A stretch of DNA of 17,308 nucleotides from the NCBI GenBank assembly GCA_910577765.1, contig CAJTOV010000080.1, positions 1 to 17,308 of the forward strand. Direction: 5' to 3'. Shown one piece after another: positions 6,694 to 13,130 of the stretch. How positions within the stretch are numbered: position 1 is the first letter of the stretch; each line of letters opens with the position of its first letter. This stretch comes from an uncultured Lachnospiraceae bacterium. Its GTDB lineage: Bacteria > Bacillota > Clostridia > Lachnospirales > Lachnospiraceae. The position numbers and the translations under genes were made by a program. The notes under the pieces were generated by a model, which was not told the origin of the DNA, ran no database searches, and saw nothing but the letters and a program-made list of their open reading frames with translations.

Positions 6694-9207
6694 ATGATGA
6701 GACTTCGGATCGGAACAAGAACCAGCAGACTGGCACTGGCCCAGACCAGGCTGGTCCAGGAAGCCCTGGCAAAGGCATTTCCAGGGATACAGACAGAGCT
6801 GGCAGAGGTGGTTACAAAGGGAGACCGGATGCTGGACAGACCCCTGGACAGCTTTGGCGGCAAGGGGGTATTCACCCGGGAACTGGAGGAGAAGCTTCTG
6901 GCAGGGGAGATTGACCTGGCAGTCCACAGCGCCAAGGATGTGCCTATGGAGCTGCCGGAAGGCTTGTCGGTCTGCTCGGTTCTTACCAGGGGAACCCCCT
7001 GGGATGTGCTGGTTACCAGGGACGGCAGTGAGGCGGCAGCGGTTTTCGGCACCAGCAGCCTCAGGCGGGAGCTTCAGATTCAGGCCCTGAATCCGGGAAC
7101 CCGGGTGGAGATGCTGCGGGGCAATGTGCTGACCCGTCTGAACCGGCTGCGGGAAGGCAGATATGATGGGATCATTCTGGCGGCAGCCGGTCTGGAACGG
7201 CTGGGGCTGGAAGAACCGGAAGGGCTGAAGGTCCGGTATCTGGACGACGGCTCCTTCCTTCCGGCAGCAGGCCAGGGAATTCTGGCAGTGGAATACCGCA
7301 CCGGGGAGCTGGAGGAAATCCGCCAGGCCCTGTGCCGGCCGGAGACAGAGGCGGCATTTCTGGCGGAACGCCGGTTCTTAAAGGCCCTGGGGGGAAGCTG
7401 TAATGCGCCCTGCGCTGCCTATTGCCGCCGGGAAGGGCAGAGCCTGGTCATGTCCGCCATGTATGCCCCGGACAGAACCCATATGTTCCGCGTGGAGCAG
7501 CAGACCAGGCTGGAGGAGAACAGCCGGATACTGGAAAGGGCCCAGGATCTGGCTGACAGGGTGACAAAAGCCGTGACCGCGTCGGCAAGGCAGAATCCGG
7601 CAGTCCCGGAGACCGTAACAAAAGACAAGGCAGCGGCCCTGCCGGAAGGAAAAGCCCCCCAGGCCTCCGGAGGGACCTCCTGCTTTGTCCCCGGTGCCGT
7701 CCGGGTATCCCTGGTAGGAGCCGGGCCCGGGGACAGAGGGCTGGTAACCTGCAGGGGGCTGGCGTGTATCCGCCGGGCCGACGTGATCCTCTACGACAAC
7801 CTGATCTCCGGTTCCCTGTTAAACGAGGCGCGGCTGGATGCAGGACTGGTATATGTGGGAAAACGCTCCGGTGCCCATCATTTGTCCCAGAAAGAGATCA
7901 GCCGCCTGCTGGTAAAGGAGGCGCTGGCCGGAAACTATGTGGTGCGGCTGAAGGGAGGGGACCCGCTGGTATTCGGGCGGGGCAGTGAGGAGGCAAGGGA
8001 GCTGGAGGCCTACGGAATCTCTTATGAGATTGTGCCCGGGGTGTCCTCGGCTTACAGTGTTCCCGCTTACGGCGGGATTCCGGTGACGGAGCGGGGAGTG
8101 GCATCCTCCTTCCATGTGATCACCGGACAGGAAGGCGGGGACCCGGAGCATCCGGCCCTGGATTACCGGGTCCTGGCCCGGGAAGAGGGTACCCTGGTAT
8201 TTCTGATGGGACTGGGAAACCTGCCAAGGATTGTGGAGAATCTGACAGCCTGGGGAAAAGGGGAGGAGACTCCGGCAGCCGTGATCCAGCAGGGAACCAC
8301 AGCCAGGCAGAGACAGGTGTTTTCGGATCTGAAACACATTGTGGAAGAAGTGGGAAAGGCCGGACTTAAGACCCCGGCCATTGTGGTGGTAGGGCCGGCA
8401 GCAGCCGGAAAGCAGCGGCTCAACTGGCGGACTCCGGGCCCCTTGTCGGGAATCCGCATCCTGCTTACAGGAACCAGGGCCATGGTCCGGCAGCAGGAGC
8501 AGGTACTGGCGCCTCTGGGGGCGGAGACCGTAGCCATGAGCCTGGTGGAAAGCCGTCCGGTGCGGACCCGGCAGCAGAAGCCGGTTCTGGACTGTCTGGG
8601 ACAGTACCGTTGGCTGGTGTTTACAAGCGCCAATGGCGTGGACCAGTTTTTTAATCTCTTAAGGGAGCTGGACGTGGACCACAGAGCCCTGATGCACCTG
8701 GGGTTTGCCGTGGTGGGGCAAAAGACAGGGGAGGCCTTAAAGGCCCACGGCTTTTGCCCGGACTTTATACCGGCCCGGCCCACCAGCGCATGTCTGGCAG
8801 ATACCTGGGTGCCGGACCTGACCGCAGATACACCGGTTCTGCTTCTCAGGGCCAGGGAAGGGTCCCAGGTGCTTCCCAAAAAGCTTAGGGAGGCCGGGAT
8901 TCCTTTCCGGGACCTTCCCCTTTACGAGACCTGGACCGATACCCGGCGGAAAGAGGATTTAAACCGGATTCTTCCGGATACGGACTTTGTCACCGTTGCC
9001 AGCGGGTCAGCAGCCAGGGCACTGGCAGAGATGACAGAAGCAGAATGCCGGCAGAAGGCCAGGATCATTTCCATCGGTCCGGAGACCACCCGGGCAGCCC
9101 TTGAGGCAGGACTTACGGTGGCGGCCACGGCTGAGGAAGCCACGGCAGAGGGCATGGCCCAGGCAGTCCGGGCCCTTGTGGACCAGGAAAAGACCGGCAG
9201 ATGTTAG
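6694..9207 (+). CDS. hemC-cobA-hemD: Three-domain fusion: hydroxymethylbilane synthase / uroporphyrinogen-III C-methyltransferase / uroporphyrinogen-III synthase
   Basis: This 837-residue protein joins three tetrapyrrole enzymes. Residues 1 to about 300 are HemC: IGTRTSRLALAQ, HSAKDVP with catalytic Asp82, and GGSCNAPC with Cys236 for the dipyrromethane cofactor. A Pro/Ala/Lys-rich linker follows (about 300-335). Residues 336 to about 580 are the SUMT methyltransferase: LVGAGPGD, VRLKGGDPLVFGRG, VPGVSSA and PVTERG. Residues 585-837 are HemD: ILLTGTR, LVFTSANGV near 641-649, and a C-terminal TVASGSAARAL segment. Together they would turn porphobilinogen into precorrin-2. The start is MM at 6694/6697 with AGGGAA upstream; 68 bp separate it from cbiA without an obvious terminator. 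The stop codon lies at the edge of a palindromic repeat. Confidence 0.93.
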   Translation: MMRLRIGTRTSRLALAQTRLVQEALAKAFPGIQTELAEVVTKGDRMLDRPLDSFGGKGVFTRELEEKLLAGEIDLAVHSAKDVPMELPEGLSVCSVLTRGTPWDVLVTRDGSEAAAVFGTSSLRRELQIQALNPGTRVEMLRGNVLTRLNRLREGRYDGIILAAAGLERLGLEEPEGLKVRYLDDGSFLPAAGQGILAVEYRTGELEEIRQALCRPETEAAFLAERRFLKALGGSCNAPCAAYCRREGQSLVMSAMYAPDRTHMFRVEQQTRLEENSRILERAQDLADRVTKAVTASARQNPAVPETVTKDKAAALPEGKAPQASGGTSCFVPGAVRVSLVGAGPGDRGLVTCRGLACIRRADVILYDNLISGSLLNEARLDAGLVYVGKRSGAHHLSQKEISRLLVKEALAGNYVVRLKGGDPLVFGRGSEEARELEAYGISYEIVPGVSSAYSVPAYGGIPVTERGVASSFHVITGQEGGDPEHPALDYRVLAREEGTLVFLMGLGNLPRIVENLTAWGKGEETPAAVIQQGTTARQRQVFSDLKHIVEEVGKAGLKTPAIVVVGPAAAGKQRLNWRTPGPLSGIRILLTGTRAMVRQQEQVLAPLGAETVAMSLVESRPVRTRQQKPVLDCLGQYRWLVFTSANGVDQFFNLLRELDVDHRALMHLGFAVVGQKTGEALKAHGFCPDFIPARPTSACLADTWVPDLTADTPVLLLRAREGSQVLPKKLREAGIPFRDLPLYETWTDTRRKEDLNRILPDTDFVTVASGSAARALAEMTEAECRQKARIISIGPETTRAALEAGLTVAATAEEATAEGMAQAVRALVDQEKTGRC

Positions 9208-9389
9208 AGCGTGTTTGAAAATTGCTTTCCGGTAGCTGTGCGCTCCACTTTGTGGGACACTGTAAGCGCCCCTTGTGGGGATTTGGCCCAAATGAACGCG
9301 GCGTAGTGGGCTACGTTAAGTGAATTTGGGCCAAATATACCGCGAAGTGGGGCGTGCAGATGCCGGGAATGAATTTTCAAACACGCTCT
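9206..9389. repeat. 184-bp imperfect palindromic element with 18-bp perfect terminal inverted repeats
   Basis: AGAGCGTGTTTGAAAATT (9206-9223) is perfectly inverted at 9372-9389. Inside, ATTTGGCCCAAAT (9281-9293) is perfectly inverted at 9324-9336, and CGTAG-TGGG-CTACG forms a small hairpin at the tip. The stretches between also pair imperfectly: TTTCCGGTAGCTGTGCGC opposite the CGTGCAGATGCCGGGAA side. The left arm is about 22 bases longer because GCGCTCCACTTTGTGGGA (9240-9257) is echoed by GCGCCCCTTGTGGGGA (9266-9281). It carries no plausible gene. It looks like a MITE-like or REP-like dispersed repeat, or a folded RNA at the 3' end of the hemC-cobA-hemD transcript. Flanking target duplications are not obvious. 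Confidence 0.75.
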
Positions 9390-9390
9390 G

Positions 9391-9513
9391 GAAGAAGGTT
9401 TCCATGACTTCCGCGATTCCGTCGTGGTCATTGTCATGGTGCTGTTTGCCGTGACTGGTTTTGTGTTAAGTTCCTGTATTCTCCGGGTGATCCGGAAACG
9501 GAAAGGGGAATAG
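9391..9513 (+). pseudogene. Possible remnant of a small membrane protein
   Basis: An open frame of 40 codons begins right after the palindromic element and ends at TAG 9511-9513. It encodes a polar start (EEGFHDFRDS), about 20 hydrophobic residues (VVVIVMVLFAVTGFVLSS) and a basic tail (RVIRKRKGE), the pattern of a single membrane segment with a cytoplasmic positive tail. No convincing start codon lies in this frame; upstream it runs only into the repeat, to a TGA just before 9373. It may be the 3' end of a gene whose front was lost when the repeat arrived, or a chance frame. Confidence 0.3.
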
Positions 9514-9524
9514 GGAAGCTGGAA

Positions 9525-9574
9525 GGGTGTCTGAAAACAGCCGGAGGAAAGCGGTTTCCGGACCCCCTTTTTTT
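9525..9574 (+). terminator. Probable Rho-independent terminator
   Basis: GGGTGTC (9525-9531) can pair with GACCCCC (9561-9567) with one mismatch. Inside, GGAAA and TTTCC form a stem around GCGG. Seven T residues follow at 9568-9574. This would end the hemC-cobA-hemD transcript before the promoter of the next gene. Confidence 0.6.
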
Positions 9575-9631
9575 GCTGCATGTCCAGGTTGCTGTTCAGA
9601 ATTTTTTAAGAAAGAAACAGGGCGGGAACGC

Positions 9632-9660
9632 TTGTTCTTTTTCCCTTCTTTTGTTATACT
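9632..9660 (+). promoter_or_regulatory. Sigma-A promoter for the GHL10 gene
   Basis: TTGTTC (9632-9637) and TATACT (9655-9660) are separated by exactly 17 bases. The surrounding DNA is AT-rich, unlike the coding sequence on either side. Transcription would start about 40 bases before the ATG at 9707, which has the strong AAGGGGAGGG site at 9694-9703. Confidence 0.75.
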
Positions 9661-9706
9661 AATACATGTATTTTCTGGTAAATAAGGCAGGATAAGGGGA
9701 GGGAGC

Positions 9707-10942
9707 ATGAGATACAAAAGCGTGTGCCGGATGTCTGCACGGCTGGCGGTGCTGGTGTTGGCAGCCGCCCTGCTGGGAATGCAGGTTCCCGCCTACGGAG
9801 ATACCGGGGCAGGGCCGGCGGGGGAGCTTCGGGGAGTGTGGATTTCCTATCTGGACTGGGAGAAGCTTCCGGCCGGGGAGGAGGGCTTTCAGGCCGGGGT
9901 CAACGAGATTCTGGACCGGTGTGTGGAGCTTAAGATGAACGCCGTGTTTGTCCATGTAAGGCCGGATGCGGATGCCATGTACCCGTCGGAGTATTTCCCA
10001 TGGTCCCGGTTTGTCACGGGAACCCAGGGGGAGGACCCGGGGTATGATCCCCTGGACTACTTTATCCAGGCGGCCCATGAGCGGGGCCTGGCTTTCCATG
10101 CCTGGATCAATCCCTTCCGGGTCACCGGGTATTTGAACCGGTGGGACCAGCTTAGTGACCAGAGTCCGGCCAAAATCTGGAAAACGGACGCAGACCCTTC
10201 CAATGACCGGTGGGTGTTAAAGCAGGGCGGGGAGTATTATCTGAATCCGGCAGTTCCCCAGGTTCGGGACCTGATTGTGGGAGGGGTCCGGGAGATCGTG
10301 GAAAGTTACGATGTGGACGGGATTCATTTTGACGATTATTTTTACCCGGAGGTGGACAACCAGGACCCGGACCGGTGGTTCGACAAGCCGGAATACGTGG
10401 CGGCCGGGGTAGGGGGACCTGTCAGCGACTGGCGCCGGGACAATGTCAACAGCCTGGTCCGGGAAGTGTACCGGACCGTCAAGGAGACTGACCAAGAGAT
10501 CCAGTTCGGCATTAGTCCGGAGGGATATGTGGACCATCTGCGCAGTGACAGCCGGCTGTTTGCGGATATTGATACCTGGATGTCCCAGCCGGGGTATGTG
10601 GACTATATCATGCCCCAGCTTTACTGGGGGTTTGAGCATAAGCTGTCCGACGGGACTACGGCGCCCTTTGCCTTTGACAACAATCTCCGGACCTGGCTGC
10701 GGCTTAAGGGCCAGGGCAATGTGCGGCTGTATCTGGGACTGGCCATGTACAAGACCGGCTCCGGGACAAAGGATAACAATCCGGTGCCTGAGTGGCTGCG
10801 GCGCAGCGACATTATCCGGCGCCAGGTGGAGGCAGGGCGCAAATGCGGGGAAGTCTCCGGGTACTGTTTCTATGCCTACAGCTCCTTCCAGGAGAAGGCG
10901 TGCCAGGCGGAGGTGGCCAATCTGATGAAAGCGTTTCAGTGA
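9707..10942 (+). CDS. Secreted glycosyl-hydrolase-like protein, GHL10 (DUF187) family
   Basis: The 411-residue protein starts with a signal peptide: a basic N-terminus (MRYKSVCRMSAR), a hydrophobic core (LAVLVLAAALLGM) and a probable cleavage site near residues 30-32 (PAYGD). There is no lipobox, so it is probably exported or cell-surface. The mature part is a GHL10-type barrel: LRGVWISYLDW (41-51), NAVFVHVRPDADAMYPSEYF (78-97), GLAFHAWINPFRV (127-139), VDGIHFDDYFYPE (203-215) with a likely acidic active-site pair, and YIMPQLYWGFE (300-310). Homologues include Bacillus YngK; their substrate is uncertain and is probably a cell-wall or other polysaccharide. It has its own promoter and no visible link to cobalamin, yet splits the cobalamin cluster in two. 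Confidence 0.9.
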   Translation: MRYKSVCRMSARLAVLVLAAALLGMQVPAYGDTGAGPAGELRGVWISYLDWEKLPAGEEGFQAGVNEILDRCVELKMNAVFVHVRPDADAMYPSEYFPWSRFVTGTQGEDPGYDPLDYFIQAAHERGLAFHAWINPFRVTGYLNRWDQLSDQSPAKIWKTDADPSNDRWVLKQGGEYYLNPAVPQVRDLIVGGVREIVESYDVDGIHFDDYFYPEVDNQDPDRWFDKPEYVAAGVGGPVSDWRRDNVNSLVREVYRTVKETDQEIQFGISPEGYVDHLRSDSRLFADIDTWMSQPGYVDYIMPQLYWGFEHKLSDGTTAPFAFDNNLRTWLRLKGQGNVRLYLGLAMYKTGSGTKDNNPVPEWLRRSDIIRRQVEAGRKCGEVSGYCFYAYSSFQEKACQAEVANLMKAFQ

Positions 10943-11049
10943 CAGGCAGGCCCGGGAGACCGGAAGTTTTGCGGCAGACAGCCGGGCTGCGGGCTATGCC
11001 TGCTGTCAGAGGGCAGACATGAGATAATATAGAAAAGGCGGGATAAACG
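10943..11049 (+). promoter_or_regulatory. Intergenic region with weak promoter-like and hairpin sequences before apt
   Basis: This gap holds a short hairpin, CCGG-GAGA-CCGG (10952-10963), followed by AAGTTTT, and a second stem, GACAGC (10977-10982) with GCTGTC (11002-11007). GATAAT (11023-11028) could be a -10 box, with a poor -35 candidate TGCTGT 16 bases upstream. It may end the GHL10 transcript and start the apt-cbiL run, but neither signal is strong. Confidence 0.3.
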
Positions 11050-11574
11050 ATGAAAAAGCTGGAAGAGTATGTAAGAAGTATACCGGATTTTCCGGAGCCG
11101 GGAATCATTTTCCGGGATGTAACCTCGATTTTGCAGGATGCAGACGGGCTGTGTCTGGCCATTGACCGGCTGCGGGAAATGGTAAAGGGGCTGGAGTATG
11201 ACGTGGTAGTAGGGCCGGAGTCCAGAGGATTCATCTTCGGGGTGCCGGTGGCCTATGGGGAGCACAAAAGCTTTGTGCCGGTCCGCAAGAAGGGAAAGCT
11301 GCCCTGCGAGACCATTTCCGCAAAATATGATCTGGAATACGGCACGGCGGAGATCGAGATCCACAAGGATGCCATTCGTCCGGGACAGCGGGTGGTGATT
11401 GTGGATGACCTGATTGCCACCGGAGGCACCATTGAGGCCATCACCCGGCTGGTGGAAGAACTGGGGGGCCAGGTGGTGAAGATCTGCTTTGTTATGGAAC
11501 TGGCCGGCCTTAAGGGCCGGGAGAAGCTGGCCGGATACCAGGTGGATTCTGCCATTGTGTACGAGGGAAAGTAA
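11050..11574 (+). CDS. apt: Adenine phosphoribosyltransferase
   Basis: Apt converts adenine and PRPP to AMP and pyrophosphate in the cytoplasm (purine salvage). The 174-residue length is normal for the family. It shows IPDFPEPGIIFRDVT at the N-terminus, VVVGPESRGFIFG near 54-66, a flexible-loop region VPVRKKGKLP, and the PRPP-binding motif VVIVDDLIATGG near 116-127. The ATG at 11050 follows a modest AGGCGGGA site. The stop is only 6 bp before the cbiL start, so the two are almost certainly cotranscribed, an unusual partner for a cobalamin gene. Confidence 0.95.
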   Translation: MKKLEEYVRSIPDFPEPGIIFRDVTSILQDADGLCLAIDRLREMVKGLEYDVVVGPESRGFIFGVPVAYGEHKSFVPVRKKGKLPCETISAKYDLEYGTAEIEIHKDAIRPGQRVVIVDDLIATGGTIEAITRLVEELGGQVVKICFVMELAGLKGREKLAGYQVDSAIVYEGK

Positions 11575-11580
11575 AGGACT

Positions 11581-12297
11581 ATGGCAGGAAAGCTGTATGG
11601 AATCGGCGTGGGCCCCGGGGACCCGGAGCTTCTTACGCTGAAGGCAGTGCGGATCATCCGGGAGTGCGGGGTGATTCTGGTGCCGGGGGAGGATTACCGG
11701 CAGAGTGTGGCATACCGGATTGCCAGACAGGCGGTCCCGGAACTGGATGGGAAGCTTGTGGCCGGGGTGCCGGTTCCCATGACCCGGAACCAGGCAGAGC
11801 GGGATGCCGCCCACAGGCAGACAGCGGTCCGGGTCATGGATCTGCTGGACCGGGGCGAGCAGGTAGGTTTTCTGAACCTGGGGGATGTGACCGTCTATGC
11901 TTCCTGTCTGTATATTCACCGGCTGGTGGCAAAGCAGGGGTATGAGACGGAGCTGGTAAGCGGAGTTCCTTCCTTCTGTGCGGCGGCAGCCAGACTGGGG
12001 ACAGGACTGGCGGAGGACGGACAGCAGTTACACATTCTGCCTCAGCCGGAACAGATTCGGGAGGGACTGAAACTGCCGGGGACCAAGGTGATCATGAAGA
12101 TGGGCCGGAATATGGGCCAGGTCAAGCAGTGGCTGAAAGAGTCGGGCCATCAGGTACACATGGTGGAGCGGTGCGGGATGCCGGGGGAACGGCTGTACGG
12201 GTCTGCGGATGCCATCCGGGAGGACGCCAGTTACTATTCCCTGCTGATTGTCCGGGAGAATGGGGAAAGCAGCCAGGGCATGCCGGAGCCGGTGTGA
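11581..12297 (+). CDS. cbiL: Cobalt-factor II (precorrin-2) C20-methyltransferase
   Basis: CbiL adds a SAM-derived methyl group at C20 of cobalt-factor II, an early step of the corrin route. The 238-residue protein has the tetrapyrrole methylase signature LYGIGVGPGDPELLTLKAV at the start, FLNLGDVTVYAS near 99-110, which is diagnostic for CbiL/CobI, VSGVPSFCAAAA near 126-137 and VERCGMPGE near 197-205. The start follows the apt stop by 6 bases. AAAGG lies very close to the ATG and a better placed GAGGG overlaps the last codons of apt, so translation is probably coupled. Confidence 0.95.
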   Translation: MAGKLYGIGVGPGDPELLTLKAVRIIRECGVILVPGEDYRQSVAYRIARQAVPELDGKLVAGVPVPMTRNQAERDAAHRQTAVRVMDLLDRGEQVGFLNLGDVTVYASCLYIHRLVAKQGYETELVSGVPSFCAAAARLGTGLAEDGQQLHILPQPEQIREGLKLPGTKVIMKMGRNMGQVKQWLKESGHQVHMVERCGMPGERLYGSADAIREDASYYSLLIVRENGESSQGMPEPV

Positions 12298-12330
12298 CCG
12301 GCGGGAAAGCAGCAGGAAAGGAATCAGAAT

Positions 12331-13059
12331 ATGAATCATCTATATGTGGTGGGCATCGGGCCGGGAAGAACGGAACAGATGACCCTGGAGGCCAGGCAGG
12401 TGCTGGATTCCTGCGACTTGATCGTAGGCTACACGGTCTATGCAGACCTGCTCAGGGAGGCTTTTCCCCACAAGGAATTTCTGGTAACTCCCATGCGCCA
12501 GGAGGTGGACCGGTGCCGGATGGCTCTTAAGGCAGCTTCCGGCGGCAGGCAGGTGGCTGTGGTGTGCAGCGGGGATGCGGGGGTCTACGGTATGGCAGGC
12601 CTGATTCTGGAGCTTGCCGTGGATTACCCGGACTGTCAGGTGCAGGTGGTGGCCGGTGTCACGGCCGCCCTTTCCGGTGCTGCCCTTTTGGGAGCGCCTC
12701 TGACCCATGACTTTGCGGTGGTAAGTCTCAGTGACCTTTTGACCCCCTGGGAGAAGATTGAGAAGCGGCTGCGCCTTGGTGCTGCCGCTGATTTTGTAAT
12801 CTGTATCTACAACCCGTCCAGCAGAAAGCGGGCAGACTATCTGGCCCGGGCCTGCCGGGTACTTCTGGAGGAGCTGGAGGAAAGCCGGGTCTGCGGTGTG
12901 GCAGGACGGATCGGGCGGCAGGGGGAAAACGTCCAGGTGGTGACCCTGGGAGAGCTGGAGCATATGCAGGTGGATATGTTCACCACGGTATTTGTGGGGA
13001 ATTCCCAGACAAGAATCATAGACGGAAGGATGGTGACTCCCAGGGGATACCGGCTGTAG
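12331..13059 (+). CDS. cbiH: Cobalt-factor III (precorrin-3B) C17-methyltransferase
   Basis: CbiH methylates C17 and promotes ring contraction with delta-lactone formation, giving cobalt-precorrin-4. The 242-residue protein is of normal length. Motifs include LYVVGIGPGRTEQMTLEA, IVGYTVYADLL, VVCSGDAGVYGMAG near 70-83, VVAGVTAALSGAALLGAPL near 107-125, and the CbiH-typical DFVICIYNPSSRKR near 151-164. The gap from cbiL is 33 bp, with AGGAAAGGA upstream of the ATG. No C-terminal ferredoxin-like extension of the kind seen in some CbiH60-type proteins is present. Confidence 0.95.
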   Translation: MNHLYVVGIGPGRTEQMTLEARQVLDSCDLIVGYTVYADLLREAFPHKEFLVTPMRQEVDRCRMALKAASGGRQVAVVCSGDAGVYGMAGLILELAVDYPDCQVQVVAGVTAALSGAALLGAPLTHDFAVVSLSDLLTPWEKIEKRLRLGAAADFVICIYNPSSRKRADYLARACRVLLEELEESRVCGVAGRIGRQGENVQVVTLGELEHMQVDMFTTVFVGNSQTRIIDGRMVTPRGYRL

Positions 13060-13130
13060 CAGCCGGTATTGGAACGGCAGCCGGCAGGGAAAGGCTGCGG
13101 CAGCCGTTTCCGGACCCGGAAGGGAAAACG
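13060..13130 (+). other. 71-bp cbiH-cobT spacer with a small hairpin
   Basis: GGCTG-CGG-CAGCC (13093-13105) forms a perfect 5-bp stem with a 3-base loop. No T run follows, so it is unlikely to stop transcription; it might tune translation of cobT, whose AAGGG site is at 13120-13124. Confidence 0.35.

Noticed and set aside
9206..9389. The palindrome as a CRISPR array or a tRNA/rRNA gene
   Set aside because: There is a single inverted pair, not regularly spaced direct repeats, and no cloverleaf or rRNA-like sequence.
9204..9581. - strand open frame of 125 codons through the repeat
   Set aside because: It crosses the palindrome, the terminator and the end of hemD, has low-complexity Thr/Ser content and no Shine-Dalgarno support.
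10942..10966. GCCCGGGAGACCGG resembles the B12 box of cobalamin riboswitches
   Set aside because: The other conserved parts expected about 100-150 bases upstream would fall inside the GHL10 coding sequence and are not seen; the spacing to apt also does not fit. Probably chance in GC-rich DNA.
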